DNA of 64,000 nucleotides, from positions 1,012,489 through 1,076,488 of the forward strand of contig NZ_CM001773.1 of assembly GCF_000314895.2 (NCBI RefSeq), given 5' to 3'. This document shows positions 24,100-35,030 of the stretch, in pieces. The position numbers were made by a program, and so were the translations under genes. The stretch is from Providencia sneebia DSM 19967 (lineage in GTDB: Bacteria > Pseudomonadota > Gammaproteobacteria > Enterobacterales > Enterobacteriaceae). The notes under the pieces were generated by a model. That model made no database searches and was not told the origin of the DNA. It saw only the letters and a program-made list of their open reading frames with translations. The first letter of the stretch is position 1. Each line of letters begins with the position of its first letter.

Positions 24100-24801
24100 T
24101 TATTCACTAATATCAATCAATAACGCCCGTAAACCTGTTGGCGAGCTAATCTCAAGTTTTTTCTCATTTTGGATAATGATGCCATCATTACAGCCAGATT
24201 TGAGGGTTTCTCCATGATTTGCCGTTATTATCGCTTCGCCATGGATTGATTGTAGGTAAGCATTCTCGCCACGTAAATGAATACGTTGCGTCTCTTCCGG
24301 TGTAATGTTCAGTTGAGTGATCCAAATATTTTGGCGTAGTTGTAAACTATTATTTTCACCATCGGGTGAAGCAATTAGCTGATTACTGTCAGCTGGTAGT
24401 TTCATTTTTTGAGCTGGGTAATACTCTTGTTGTGGACAAGCATTTAACCATAATTGCAAACGCGTTAATGGCTTGTGTGAACAAATATTATGCTCGCTAT
24501 AGCTCAAGTCGGGGCGAGGTGAGAAACGAATGCATTCACCTTCATGGACTTCAATTTTATTCCCTGAGCTATCACGATATTCTGCGCTTCCTTGTAGAAC
24601 AAGGTTGAGAATATCAACATGTGGAAATGTCTTTGGCTGAAAGGCACTTTCGGGTGCAATAATTTCTTGGTTGAGAACTCTTAATGTTTTAAAGCCCATA
24701 AAATCCGGGTCAAAATAGTGACTGAAAGAAAATGAATAGCGTGCTTGTAACCAGCCATAATCTGCTTTTCCACAGTGGTTAACGGGTCTCAATGTCATCA
24801 T
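24100..24801 (-). CDS. yhaK: Pirin family protein YhaK
   Basis: Bicupin of the pirin family, 233 residues, same as E. coli YhaK, which reacts to oxidants and is cytoplasmic. Stretches such as CGKADYGWLQARYSFSFSHY, RVLNQE, FPHVDILNLVLQGSAEYRDS and YLQSIHGEA fit YhaK rather than YhhW. The first ATG at 24801 has a perfect AGGAGGG site. Divergent from yhaJ, as in E. coli. Confidence 0.95.
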   Translation of the reverse strand: MMTLRPVNHCGKADYGWLQARYSFSFSHYFDPDFMGFKTLRVLNQEIIAPESAFQPKTFPHVDILNLVLQGSAEYRDSSGNKIEVHEGECIRFSPRPDLSYSEHNICSHKPLTRLQLWLNACPQQEYYPAQKMKLPADSNQLIASPDGENNSLQLRQNIWITQLNITPEETQRIHLRGENAYLQSIHGEAIITANHGETLKSGCNDGIIIQNEKKLEISSPTGLRALLIDISE

Positions 24802-24938
24802 AATGGTTAACCCTCCTTCGCTAAACAAAAGTCGACAAAAACAGACAAATTTATACTGTTATAATAAATAGGTGGACGTCGAATTGTTAGCCAGTTAATC
24901 TGTTTGCATTATTCAAATTTCCTGAAAGAGTATCAAAG

Positions 24939-25832
24939 ATGAGCAAAGAGAGAGCATTAACCTTGGAATCATTAAGGGTAATGGATGCAATTGATAGACG
25001 AGGTAGCTTTGCCGCAGCCGCTGATGAGCTGGGTCGTGTGCCATCAGCATTAAGTTATACAATGCAAAAGTTAGAGGAAGAACTTGATGTGATCCTCTTT
25101 GATCGATCAGGTCATCGAACCAAGTTTACAAATGTCGGCAGAATGTTATTAGAGCGTGGTCGGATATTACTTGAAGCCGCAGACAAGCTCACATCTGACG
25201 CCGAGGCGTTAGCTAAGGGGTGGGAAACGCATTTAACGATTGTGTGTGAAGCATTAGTTCCAGCTTACACGCTTTTCCCATTAGTTGAAAAATTAGCAAC
25301 TAAATCAGGCACTCAATTATCAATATTGACTGAGGTGCTGGCGGGCGCTTGGGAAAGGTTAGAATCGGGAAAAGCGGATATTGTGATTGCTCCAGATATG
25401 CATTTTCGCTCATCTTCTGAAATAAATTCAAAATCATTGTATAGCATCAACCATGTTTATGTTGCTAGCCCAGAGCATCCTATTCATCAAGAACCTGAGC
25501 CTTTATCTGATACTACTCGCGTTAAATATAGAGGGATTGCCGTTGCTGATACTGCGCGAGAACGACCCGTTATTACGGTTCAATTGTTGGATAAACAACA
25601 AAGATTAACCGTCTCAAGCATTGAAGATAAACGACGTGCGTTATTGGCAGGACTTGGTGTGGCAACGATGCCATACAATATGATTGAACAAGATATTCGT
25701 GATGGCCGATTAAGAGTGGTAGGTCCAGAATATAGTCACCAAACAAACATCATCATGGCGTGGCGAAGGGATAGCATGGGAGAAGCTAAATCTTGGTGCT
25801 TGCGTGAAATTCCAAGGTTATTTGCCAAATAA
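24939..25832 (+). CDS. yhaJ: LysR-type regulator YhaJ
   Basis: LysR-family activator, 297 residues. N-terminal winged HTH (about 5-64: RRGSFAAAADELGRVPSALS) and a periplasmic-binding-like effector domain. In E. coli YhaJ activates yqjF and responds to dinitrotoluene breakdown products, and in pathogenic strains affects virulence genes. yhaK lies divergently at 24801 and yqjF convergently at 26423, so the likely regulon surrounds it. Confidence 0.96.
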   Translation: MSKERALTLESLRVMDAIDRRGSFAAAADELGRVPSALSYTMQKLEEELDVILFDRSGHRTKFTNVGRMLLERGRILLEAADKLTSDAEALAKGWETHLTIVCEALVPAYTLFPLVEKLATKSGTQLSILTEVLAGAWERLESGKADIVIAPDMHFRSSSEINSKSLYSINHVYVASPEHPIHQEPEPLSDTTRVKYRGIAVADTARERPVITVQLLDKQQRLTVSSIEDKRRALLAGLGVATMPYNMIEQDIRDGRLRVVGPEYSHQTNIIMAWRRDSMGEAKSWCLREIPRLFAK

Positions 25833-25940
25833 CTTTGCTCTATCTTGTTTTGCGTGATTTTTAATGACAATGACCAAGTTGATATTCAATGAATAGTTAT
25901 ATTTAGCTAAAAGTTATATTTAATTAAGCGCTATAAATAA

Positions 25941-25964
25941 AAAAGCCTCGCCCATTGGGCGAGG
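25941..25964 (-). terminator. Intrinsic terminator of yqjF
   Basis: Minus strand: CCTCGCCC-AA-TGGGCGAGG type stem (25947-25964) followed by CTTTTTTATTT. It ends leftward transcripts and can also help stop yhaJ. Confidence 0.85.
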
Positions 25965-26027
25965 AAGCAGTCGTTTAACACGATTATAAAGATAATAAAT
26001 TAGAGGGTAATGAATGAAACTCTAGTG

Positions 26028-26423
26028 TTACCATTTTTTATTGAGCAGGTGGTCGATACTGAATTTACCAGGACCTGTTACTGCCAATAATAAAAATCCG
26101 CCAGCAATTGTTAAGTTTTTCATGAACATTAAGCTATTTGGATCAACACTAAAATTAGTATGGAACAGTAGCGCTGTTAATACAGTGAATACAGCCGTAA
26201 AGATGGCAACAGTTCGGGTTAATAAACCAAATAACACCGCTAATCCACCACCAAGTTCTAATAAAATGGTGAGAGGAAGTAAAAATCCTGGAACACCCAT
26301 TGCTTGCATATATTGTTGCGTTCCTGCATAGGCATCACCTAATTTGCCATAACCTGCCACAATAAAAAGTATTGGCATCATAATACGAGCAAGTAAAATT
26401 ACGCTACTTTCTAAATTTTTCAT
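26028..26423 (-). CDS. yqjF: DoxX family membrane protein YqjF
   Basis: Inner-membrane protein of 131 residues with four membrane segments; conserved GVPGFLLPLTILLELGGGLA and the end DHLLNKKW match E. coli YqjF. The ATG at 26423 has a strong GGAGGA site; the 15 codons upstream are not coding. In E. coli its promoter is the known dinitrotoluene-responsive target of YhaJ, here the adjacent gene. Confidence 0.94.
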   Translation of the reverse strand: MKNLESSVILLARIMMPILFIVAGYGKLGDAYAGTQQYMQAMGVPGFLLPLTILLELGGGLAVLFGLLTRTVAIFTAVFTVLTALLFHTNFSVDPNSLMFMKNLTIAGGFLLLAVTGPGKFSIDHLLNKKW

Positions 26424-26729
26424 GAAGATCCTCCGGCTAATCCTGTTAGCGACGATTAAATTGTGCAATAAAAATCACAATAAAAAGTAATTTTTAGCAT
26501 TAAATGGTTAGAATAAGTTGATGTGGTTATAGTAATAAATTAGATGTTCAATAAAAAGCAAAGCTTATTCACAAAGATAATCAAAAAAATTGACTATATG
26601 AAATTGAAGTAATAAAAAATAAAACCTGAGATAGCATATATGTCAGGTTTTATCTTGATAATGCGGTGATTTGTATAGCTTATCATTGCTAACTTAAGTA
26701 TGAGCTAACGCTATGATAAAAGAGAGTTA
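26424..26729. other. Spacer between yqjF and yqjK
   Basis: AT-rich and without reading frame. It holds the yqjF promoter region and a terminator hairpin of the yqjDEK transcript at 26617-26653. Confidence 0.5.
26611..26653 (-). terminator. Terminator of the yqjDEK operon
   Basis: Stem ATAAAACCTGA / TCAGGTTTTAT (26619-26629 with 26643-26653); on the minus strand it runs into TTTTTTATT. Confidence 0.75.
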
Positions 26730-27026
26730 TTACTTATTTGTCTTAATAGTGCGTTGAATGGAACGTGCAATGCCCCAAGCGGAAAATGCCTTTTTCCCTA
26801 ATGAAAATACACTCTTAGGATGACGGAGAGTATAAAGAGAAATCAGCCCCGTTGCTGCAACAAAAAACGGTTTTAAGGAGACAATAAATTGCCAAGAGCG
26901 ATCATAAGGCTCTGTTACCTTTAACCAATCATTAGATGCATTCGCTAATTCATGGCGTTGCTGTTCAATTTTGTTGATTAAGAACTGTTTCCTATCAATT
27001 AATGATTGGCGCTTATTCCCGTTCAT
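26730..27026 (-). CDS. yqjK: YqjK-like protein
   Basis: 98 residues, basic; an N-terminal helix (RQSLIDRKQFLINKIEQQRHELA) and one possible membrane helix (FFVAATGLISLYTL). Starts inside the end of yqjE with a 14-base overlap, so translation is coupled. Function unknown; called by size, sequence likeness and position after yqjDE. Confidence 0.85.
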   Translation of the reverse strand: MNGNKRQSLIDRKQFLINKIEQQRHELANASNDWLKVTEPYDRSWQFIVSLKPFFVAATGLISLYTLRHPKSVFSLGKKAFSAWGIARSIQRTIKTNK

Positions 27027-27417
27027 TATTTGAATCCATTAAGGCTTTTGAATCGCGTTTTAGTTGCTCTCGTGTGGCACCCAATAACGTTGATCGCTTG
27101 GCTTTTCTTAATGTCCAAATAGCACCAATAATGGCTAGCAATATTAAAACAGCAGTCGTAATTGCTAGGGCTTGATAGCGATAAACTGGGTCAACGGACC
27201 AAAAAATAAGGCCGAGAAGACACATAAGACCAAATGCAGTAAATAGTAAGGTGAGCCCTGCCATTAAAATTAATTGAATAAGAGAATGTTTTTCTTCTTC
27301 TAATTCTACGGCAATGAGCTGGATCCGAGTCTCAACTATTTCTACTGCAATACTAGCGATTCGTTGCAGGGTATTAAGGACCCCTTTGCCGGGGCCCTGA
27401 CGCTCTTGTTGTTCCAT
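27013..27417 (-). CDS. yqjE: YqjE, phage-holin-III family membrane protein
   Basis: 134 residues with two membrane segments (about 52-74 and 80-102), an amphipathic N-terminus and a charged C-terminus. Known family of inner-membrane proteins of unknown role, always beside yqjD. Five bases after yqjD. Confidence 0.92.
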   Translation of the reverse strand: MEQQERQGPGKGVLNTLQRIASIAVEIVETRIQLIAVELEEEKHSLIQLILMAGLTLLFTAFGLMCLLGLIFWSVDPVYRYQALAITTAVLILLAIIGAIWTLRKAKRSTLLGATREQLKRDSKALMDSNNERE

Positions 27418-27422
27418 ACAGA

Positions 27423-27728
27423 TTAACGTTTAGAGAGCAGTACGCCGAGGACGACACCTACAGCTGCACCAATACCGATACCGGTCCATGGGTTTTGATG
27501 GACATAATTATCTGCACGGCCTGCTATTTCTTTTGTTTGCTCAGTGATTTTTTCACCTGCTTGGCTCAATTTAGCGCGAGAAGAAGAAAGTGCTTCTTTC
27601 GCTTTGTGCTTTAAGCTTTCAACTTCTTCTTTTGATTTGTTCCCTGTATCGTTTAGCACAGCTTCAAGAGAATCAGCTAAAGATTTCAGTTCTGCGCGTA
27701 GTTCTTCTGAGGAATTGTTCAATGACAT
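27423..27728 (-). CDS. yqjD: YqjD/ElaB family membrane-anchored ribosome-binding protein
   Basis: 101 residues; DUF883. Charged helical N-terminal part and a C-terminal membrane anchor ending PWTGIGIGAAVGVVLGVLLS-KR. In E. coli YqjD tethers ribosomes to the membrane in stationary phase under RpoS. The ATG at 27728 follows GGAGGT. First gene of yqjDEK. Confidence 0.93.
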   Translation of the reverse strand: MSLNNSSEELRAELKSLADSLEAVLNDTGNKSKEEVESLKHKAKEALSSSRAKLSQAGEKITEQTKEIAGRADNYVHQNPWTGIGIGAAVGVVLGVLLSKR

Positions 27729-27954
27729 AGTGGAACCTCCGATGAATAGAAAAAATTAGTTAGCAGTATTAACAATAGCGATTTTTGCCGTAAGTGCAAC
27801 GAAGAATTGAGTATTTATTGATTAATTTTGTAAAAAAACGTCACTATCCAACAGAATAAAGTGTGATATGAATTTTATGACGAATGGTAACGAAGTCAGT
27901 CAGGAGAAAGGCTAGGATTGATTAAAGGGAGGCATACTAAAGCCTCCCAATAAA

Positions 27955-28617
27955 TTAATTTTTGGTAGATAATTTTTTCTTAATAACAACAGCGATGCTG
28001 CCAATAAGCCCGATAATAAGCAAACCAACAGGAATTAGCATCAAGGCGTTCATAATTTGGTGTTCATATTGTTGGAATATTGGGCTTTTACCAAATCCAT
28101 AACCAATAGCGGTGAGAATGAGTACCCAAAGTAGGCCACTTAGCCAGTTAAATATTTGAAAGCGACCATTTTGTAAGCCTGCTAGCCCCGCAATCGTCGG
28201 CAGTAATGTTCTGACAAATGCAAGAAAACGCCCGATTAATAAAGCTGCTAACCCGTGGCGATGAAATAAACCATGCGCGCGTTGGTGATAGTGTTCAGGT
28301 AAATGCGCTAACCAGCCTTTAACGAGTTTTGTATTACCGAGCCAACGACCTTGAATATAGCCAACCCAGCAACCTAAGCTTGCGCCAGCAGTTAAAATGA
28401 TAATGGTCATTGGATAATCAAGTGCATCTTTGGCGATAAGAACACCAACAAGGATCAATAAACTATCACCAGGAAGAAATGCAGCGGGAAGCACTCCATT
28501 TTCAAGAAAAAGGATCGCAAATAGCATGCCATATATTGCCCAAACCAACGCAGGGTTGGATAGGGTTACATAGTCTTGATGCCAAAGGGCAAAAAATAGT
28601 TCTTTAACTAATTCCAT
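27955..28617 (-). CDS. yqjA: DedA family membrane protein YqjA
   Basis: Inner-membrane DedA/SNARE-associated protein, 220 residues as in E. coli. DedA proteins are needed for membrane homeostasis and are implicated in undecaprenyl phosphate or phospholipid flipping. Motifs [18 protein letters not shown] and [17 protein letters not shown] carry the essential acidic and basic residues. The unit yqjA then yqjDEK then yqjF is kept, with a 226-base spacer before yqjD. Confidence 0.96.
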   Translation of the reverse strand: MELVKELFFALWHQDYVTLSNPALVWAIYGMLFAILFLENGVLPAAFLPGDSLLILVGVLIAKDALDYPMTIIILTAGASLGCWVGYIQGRWLGNTKLVKGWLAHLPEHYHQRAHGLFHRHGLAALLIGRFLAFVRTLLPTIAGLAGLQNGRFQIFNWLSGLLWVLILTAIGYGFGKSPIFQQYEHQIMNALMLIPVGLLIIGLIGSIAVVIKKKLSTKN

Positions 28618-29049
28618 TAATGTTTCCTAAACGGCAATAACAGCAACAACCTTGTTGTTGGGTAGGGATAAATGGATTAAGCGAATACCTGAAGAAAAAG
28701 CTGCTTTCCTCAAGCCGTTAGTGTAACTCCTACCCACTTTAACAAAACAGAAAATAACTAAACAGTAAATTTTCCTTTTATCTTTAGGATTCATTTAAGT
28801 TTTAAGGTGAATTCATGTTTAAATTTTGTGTAAATAGCTCGGTAAATCATCTTATTCCATAGAGATATCAAAGAGAAAAATAGCAGTATGAGAAGTTGTA
28901 TTCTTTAAGTTATGGCTTTTTCGTTATGATTAACTAGAATTTATGTTATTTTTAAATAAAAATGCTAGCTGGAATATCTGTATTCATTGATATTAAATGA
29001 ATAGATTCATATTGATAGGATTGCATTTTCAGACAATTCGTTTTATCTT
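28618..29049. other. Spacer between yqjA and the alx leader
   Basis: Over 400 AT-rich bases without a gene; holds the divergent promoters of yqjA and alx. A small inverted repeat (CAACAACC-TTGTTGTTG) lies near 28647. Nothing else seen. Confidence 0.5.
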
Positions 29050-29240
29050 AGGCGCATAGCAAAGGGGAGTAACTTCTTCTTGTCGGTTTATCGTCATTAC
29101 GGTGCATATTGTACCCGGTAGCCGAGCACCACAATTTCCGAACGTCAGGTTATTTGTGTTGTAAGTGAGACCTTGCCAGAAAGAAGGCGAGGTTTGCTCA
29201 TTATTTACAACCAAAGGTAGTCACTTGAGGTTAACAATAT
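29050..29240 (+). promoter_or_regulatory. yybP-ykoY manganese riboswitch (alx leader, PRE/SraF)
   Basis: Mn2+- and alkaline-pH-responsive leader RNA. It shows the family parts: GCAAAGGGGAGTAACTTC (29059-29076), a CCGAGCACC segment, and the late AAGTGAGACCTTGCC at 29164-29178, which also occurs in the E. coli alx leader. It lies directly before alx and ends in a terminator, as expected for an on-switch. Borders are approximate. Confidence 0.9.
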
Positions 29241-29242
29241 TA

Positions 29243-29280
29243 AGCGGCTGATGTCTTCTGAGATGTCAGCCGCTTTTTGT
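29243..29280 (+). terminator. Intrinsic terminator within the alx leader
   Basis: Perfect outer stem AGCGGCTGA / TCAGCCGCT with a T5GT4 tail, 15 bases before the alx start: the expression platform of the riboswitch. Confidence 0.9.
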
Positions 29281-29294
29281 TTTAAGGAATTATT

Positions 29295-30254
29295 ATGCAT
29301 TCTGTTGGTAATCCCATTTTATGGGGAAGTTTTGCTGTTGTGATTGTTATTATGCTGCTTGTTGACCTGTTTTGGCAGGGGAAACATAAAGAGCAGGCTA
29401 TGTCGATGAAACAAGCCGCAGTGTGGAGCCTGATATGGGTGACGCTTTCTCTTATCTTTGCGGGTGGTTTGTGGTGGTATTTTAATGATGCAGTTGATGC
29501 TCATTTTGCTAATAACCAAACTATCACTTTTTTAACGGGCTATTTGCTCGAAAAAGCCTTAGCGATTGATAATGTTTTTGTGTGGTTGATGCTATTTAGC
29601 TATTTTTCTATTCCGGCAAGTTTGCAGCGACGTGTTTTAGTTTATGGTGTGCTTGGCGCAATTATATTGCGAACCATCATGATTTTTGCGGGTAGTTGGT
29701 TAGTCTCACAATTTAGCTGGATTTTATATATTTTTGGGCTGTTTCTTCTGTTCACGGGGCTTAAAATGGCTTTTGCGAAAGAAGATGATTCACCAATTAC
29801 GGATAAGCCATTAGTAAAGTGGATACGTTCTCACATTCGCATGACGGATGAATTGCATGGTGAGAAGTTTTTTATTGAGCGAAATGGTGTACTTTTAGCG
29901 ACGCCATTAATCTTAGTTTTAATACTTGTCGAAATTAGTGACATTATTTTTGCCGTTGACAGTATTCCCGCTATTTTTGCTGTGACGACAGACCCATTTA
30001 TCGTATTAACATCTAACTTGTTTGCGATTTTGGGACTCCGCGCGATGTACTTTTTATTAGCGGGTGTTGCTGAGAAATTCTCTATGCTGAAATATGGATT
30101 AGCTGTCATTTTGACTTTTATTGGTGTGAAGATGCTATTAATGGATGTTTACCATATTCCAACAGCTATCTCATTGGGGGTTATCGCTTCTATTTTAGTG
30201 CTGACATTGTTAATTAATGCAATTGTTAACAAACGCAATGAAACGAAAGGGTAA
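29295..30254 (+). CDS. alx: TerC family manganese exporter Alx
   Basis: Inner-membrane TerC protein, 319 residues, nine or so membrane segments, nearly identical to E. coli Alx, a Mn2+ exporter induced by alkaline pH and Mn. The acidic membrane motifs [13 protein letters not shown] and [20 protein letters not shown] are present. Good AAGGA site before the ATG at 29295. Expression is set by the leader riboswitch. Confidence 0.96.
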   Translation: MHSVGNPILWGSFAVVIVIMLLVDLFWQGKHKEQAMSMKQAAVWSLIWVTLSLIFAGGLWWYFNDAVDAHFANNQTITFLTGYLLEKALAIDNVFVWLMLFSYFSIPASLQRRVLVYGVLGAIILRTIMIFAGSWLVSQFSWILYIFGLFLLFTGLKMAFAKEDDSPITDKPLVKWIRSHIRMTDELHGEKFFIERNGVLLATPLILVLILVEISDIIFAVDSIPAIFAVTTDPFIVLTSNLFAILGLRAMYFLLAGVAEKFSMLKYGLAVILTFIGVKMLLMDVYHIPTAISLGVIASILVLTLLINAIVNKRNETKG

Positions 30255-30291
30255 AATGCACACGGATTAATTCGCTATTTTGTTTTAGCAT

Positions 30292-30319
30292 GAGGCTTTC
30301 CTATAATAAGGGAAGCCTC
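30292..30319. terminator. Hairpin between convergent alx and fadH
   Basis: Stem GAGGCTTTCC / GGGAAGCCTC with an 8-base loop between convergent genes. No T-run on either strand, so termination strength is uncertain. Confidence 0.5.
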
Positions 30320-30379
30320 ACATTGCTGGTGAGTTATTTTAGCTTATTGAACATAAATAAAAATATAGCTGAGTCTTCA

Positions 30380-32419
<2,040 letters not shown>

Positions 32420-32653
32420 TTATTAACAGGTCAGATGAGTTAACTGTAGCTTACAGTGAGATGGGATAGGAAATAAATGTTAAAAATTTGTGACATTTAT
32501 CATGGGTTTTTTTGTGAATGGAATCGTTTTAAGAGAAAGTTATTCAAAATAGTTTTTTTATTATTATTAACGTGTAGAACAAATGTGATGTAGAACGGTT
32601 TTTATCAAAGATAGATTACGAGTGTGCTTGAATTTATAAATGGGAACCTAGTC

Positions 32654-33250
32654 ATGAAAGAAATTTGCCAAGCGATTGAACTTGAAGGTAAGCACGTTCG
32701 TCTTGAGTTATTATCACATCAATATGATCAACAATTATCTGAAATTATTCAAAGAGATGAACTGCATAAATTATGGTATGCCTCTGTTCCTGAACCTGAA
32801 AATTTAGCAAAAGAAATTGATAGGCGTTTAGGGCTATTTGAAAAAAAGGAGATGCTTCCTTTTGTTGTTATTGATAAACGCACGGGTAATGCTATTGGAA
32901 TGACCAATTATTTTCGTATTGATCATCAAACAAGGCGAATTGAAATCGGTGCGACATGGTATGGTCAGGAAGCACAAAGATCGGTAATTAATACGGAAGC
33001 TAAATTTCTACTACTTAGCCATGCTTTTGATACTTTATCATGTGTTGCGGTTGAATTTAGAACGCATTTTTTAAATCAGCAAAGTCGCAGAGCAATTGAA
33101 AGATTAGGTGCCAAACTTGATGGCGTATTGAGAAGCCATGTCTACACGCGCACTGGAGAGCTAAGAGATTCCTGTGTTTACAGTATAATTGCCGTAGAAT
33201 GGCCTGCTGTAAAACAGCATTTAGAATGGCAGATGATTAAACCTAGATAA
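32654..33250 (+). CDS. GNAT family N-acetyltransferase (RimJ/RimL-like)
   Basis: 198 residues from the ATG at 32654. Acetyl-CoA binding fold of the Acetyltransf_3 type: IELEGKHVRLELLS at the start, TRRIEIGATWYGQEAQRS in the binding region, and NQQSRRAIERLGAKLDGVLR. Such enzymes acetylate protein N-termini or small molecules; the substrate cannot be told. Divergent from fadH, convergent with the dehydrogenase. Confidence 0.85.
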   Translation: MKEICQAIELEGKHVRLELLSHQYDQQLSEIIQRDELHKLWYASVPEPENLAKEIDRRLGLFEKKEMLPFVVIDKRTGNAIGMTNYFRIDHQTRRIEIGATWYGQEAQRSVINTEAKFLLLSHAFDTLSCVAVEFRTHFLNQQSRRAIERLGAKLDGVLRSHVYTRTGELRDSCVYSIIAVEWPAVKQHLEWQMIKPR

Positions 33251-33275
33251 CTGTTGTTAATCTATGCATTAAATC

Positions 33276-33318
33276 TCTGCGTGGATCATTTATTTCACTC
33301 ATCCACGCAGATTTTTTT
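33276..33318 (+). terminator. Intrinsic terminator after the GNAT gene
   Basis: Perfect 11-bp stem CTGCGTGGAT... / ATCCACGCAG followed by T7 on the plus strand, between convergent genes. Confidence 0.88.
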
Positions 33319-33339
33319 AGTCAATTACAAATATATTGT

Positions 33340-34410
33340 TTAAATATATTCGTGCATTGGTTTTGTCATGTAGACATTATTTGGCATTTTTTCAGTTGTT
33401 ATAAATCCTGCGGGGCTATTTATCAATGCAGGTATGCGATTGACTAAATTGGCACACGTTAATTCAACTGTCGCGGGATTATTAACCTCAATCGCTGTGT
33501 TTGGTTCACCAATAAATTGCCAGCTATTTTTATCACATTCATCCGCTGTAAGTATTTTACCGATACATTCAGTTTCTAAAGTGATACCTTCCGCTGTTTC
33601 AGTAATCACAACGGCTGATAAACCTAAAACATCGCCTTTTTTAACAGTCATTTTCAGCGTATCTGAATAGATATCTGCGGCTGCAATTTGTGGTACGCAA
33701 CGTTGAGTTTGGCTGGTAATGGTCAGACCTAAGCGGCTAGCTAACCAACCATTTTGAGTCCACATATAAGGTGGTGCATATTCACCGCTTTCTATTTTTT
33801 GCGAAATTTCAGCATAAGGTAAATCATTGTAATTGCCAATTTGCTCATCAAATTCAGCAACAGAAAGACCTGCGCCATGACCTTTTGCCAATGCAATACC
33901 ATAATCTTCAACGTTATAACAACTAGAACCTTTGATTTTGGTCAGTTTGTGCATTGAGCCTGCTAAAGTATCTATTAATACACCCCAATACATATCCGGA
34001 TAGCCACTGCCTGCTAATGTACAATTATTCTCTTTAGCAATTTCATCGAGCTTTTGTGTGATTTCTGGAGATGAATTCCAAGGATATAGTGCTTCTTCAC
34101 CGGTAGAAATTGCATTGATCCCATTACGAGCAAATAGAGAGAATGCATCATTCAAATCAGCCATTGTACTTAATGTTGCGATAACGCCAACATCTGGTTT
34201 TAAACGTTGAAGAGTCGCTTCAGCTTCGCTAAGCGGTTGAACTTTAACGCCAGTCAATGCAGTACCTGATATTTCACCAATATCTTTGCCAATGACTTGT
34301 TCATTAATATCAAAAGCAGCAACAACCTCAGCTCCGTGTTCTTGTAAGTAGCGAATTAAAAATTTACCCATTTTTCCGCAACCATATTGAACTGCACGCA
34401 CTTTTTTCAT
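33340..34410 (-). CDS. NAD(P)-dependent dehydrogenase, 2,4-diaminopentanoate dehydrogenase-like
   Basis: 356 residues; a DapB-type N-terminal Rossmann domain (VQYGCGKMGKFLIRYLQEHG) and a C-terminal domain unlike DapB, with GSGYPDMYWGVLIDTLAG and VEDYGIALAKGHGAGLS. The nearest family I can recall is 2,4-diaminopentanoate dehydrogenase of anaerobic ornithine breakdown. No other ornithine-fermentation gene is nearby, so the real substrate is open. ATG at 34410; two codons upstream is an alternative ATG. Confidence 0.7.
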   Translation of the reverse strand: MKKVRAVQYGCGKMGKFLIRYLQEHGAEVVAAFDINEQVIGKDIGEISGTALTGVKVQPLSEAEATLQRLKPDVGVIATLSTMADLNDAFSLFARNGINAISTGEEALYPWNSSPEITQKLDEIAKENNCTLAGSGYPDMYWGVLIDTLAGSMHKLTKIKGSSCYNVEDYGIALAKGHGAGLSVAEFDEQIGNYNDLPYAEISQKIESGEYAPPYMWTQNGWLASRLGLTITSQTQRCVPQIAAADIYSDTLKMTVKKGDVLGLSAVVITETAEGITLETECIGKILTADECDKNSWQFIGEPNTAIEVNNPATVELTCANLVNRIPALINSPAGFITTEKMPNNVYMTKPMHEYI

Positions 34411-34742
34411 TATCAATGCCTCTGTTGTTAATCATTTCATGATTATAGCTTACTATGCCATAGTTAATAATTATTGTTTTATATCAATAAATTAGATTGA
34501 ATTGTGATTGGTGTTGAAGAAGCTAAGTTTGTTAGTTTTTTATGAAGGTTATTTACCTTCAATAAGAGGTAAAAGGCAATAATTCATCTTGAAATGATAT
34601 TTTAGAGGTTTGCTGGCATTTCTTCATTGGTCGCTATCAGTTGCTCAAATCCAATAATTATTGATAAGTACAATGAAGTAGCATGAACCATAACCATATG
34701 AATGTATGTTGAATAGAAAATAAGCATACGGTTTTGAAAGAC
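34411..34742. other. Spacer before the tRNA gene
   Basis: About 330 AT-rich bases with no gene visible; contains a short stem (GAAGGTTATTTACCTTC, 34541-34557) and the promoter region of the dehydrogenase gene. Confidence 0.5.
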
Positions 34743-34771
34743 TAGACCTGAACTAAAACTACACGTATAAT
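34743..34771 (+). promoter_or_regulatory. Promoter of tRNA-Ile2
   Basis: Consensus -10 TATAAT at 34766-34771, 12 bases before the tRNA, with a weaker -35 (TAGACC, 34743-34748) at 17-base spacing. Confidence 0.65.
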
Positions 34772-34783
34772 CGCACCCACTTT

Positions 34784-34860
34784 GGCCCCTTAGCTCAGTT
34801 GGTTAGAGCAGTCGACTCATAATCGATTGGTCACTGGTTCAAGTCCAGTAGGGGCCACCA
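34784..34860 (+). tRNA. tRNA-Ile2 (anticodon CAU, lysidine-modified)
   Basis: 77-nt cloverleaf with encoded CCA: GGCCCCT acceptor arm, anticodon loop CTCATAA, T loop TTCAAGT. The sequence matches the E. coli ileX/ileY type, whose CAU is modified to lysidine-AU to read AUA, rather than a methionine tRNA. The 3' half from 34815 on belongs to the integrated element: its T-stem pair 49:65 is A-T (34833, 34849), whereas the displaced chromosomal 3' half at 43346 has G-C. Confidence 0.95.
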
Positions 34861-34866
34861 AATTTT
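34815..34866. other. Left attachment repeat (within tRNA-Ile2)
   Basis: 52-bp direct repeat with 43346-43397, differing at two bases only (34833 A for G, 34849 T for C). It runs from the anticodon loop through CCA and four T of the following tract. Confidence 0.92.
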
Positions 34867-34870
34867 TCAA

Positions 34871-34904
34871 GGAGTTACGTTAATAGCGTGACTCCTTTTC
34901 TTTT
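34871..34904 (+). terminator. tRNA terminator supplied by the element
   Basis: Stem GGAGTTACG / CGTGACTCC (one wobble) followed by TTTTCTTTT. It replaces the host terminator now displaced to 43419-43445. Confidence 0.75.
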
Positions 34905-34926
34905 ACTAGGATACCTATAGGATACC
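34905..34926. repeat. Arm-type repeat near left end of element
   Basis: Two AGGATACC motifs 11 bases apart inside a 22-bp stretch repeated identically at 43217-43238. Likely binding sites for integrase arms or excisionase. Confidence 0.65.
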
Positions 34927-35030
34927 AGCGAGCGGTAATAAAAGGTATTAATGAGGATTAGCCCATTGAGAATAATCTCAATGTTGTTTGTTATTCACTG
35001 ATAAATTTCAAGCAAAAAGGGGATCATCAT

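Noticed and set aside
34784..34860. tRNA with CAU anticodon read as tRNA-Met
   Set aside because: Acceptor and D-arm sequence match tRNA-Ile2 (ileX type), not initiator or elongator tRNA-Met.
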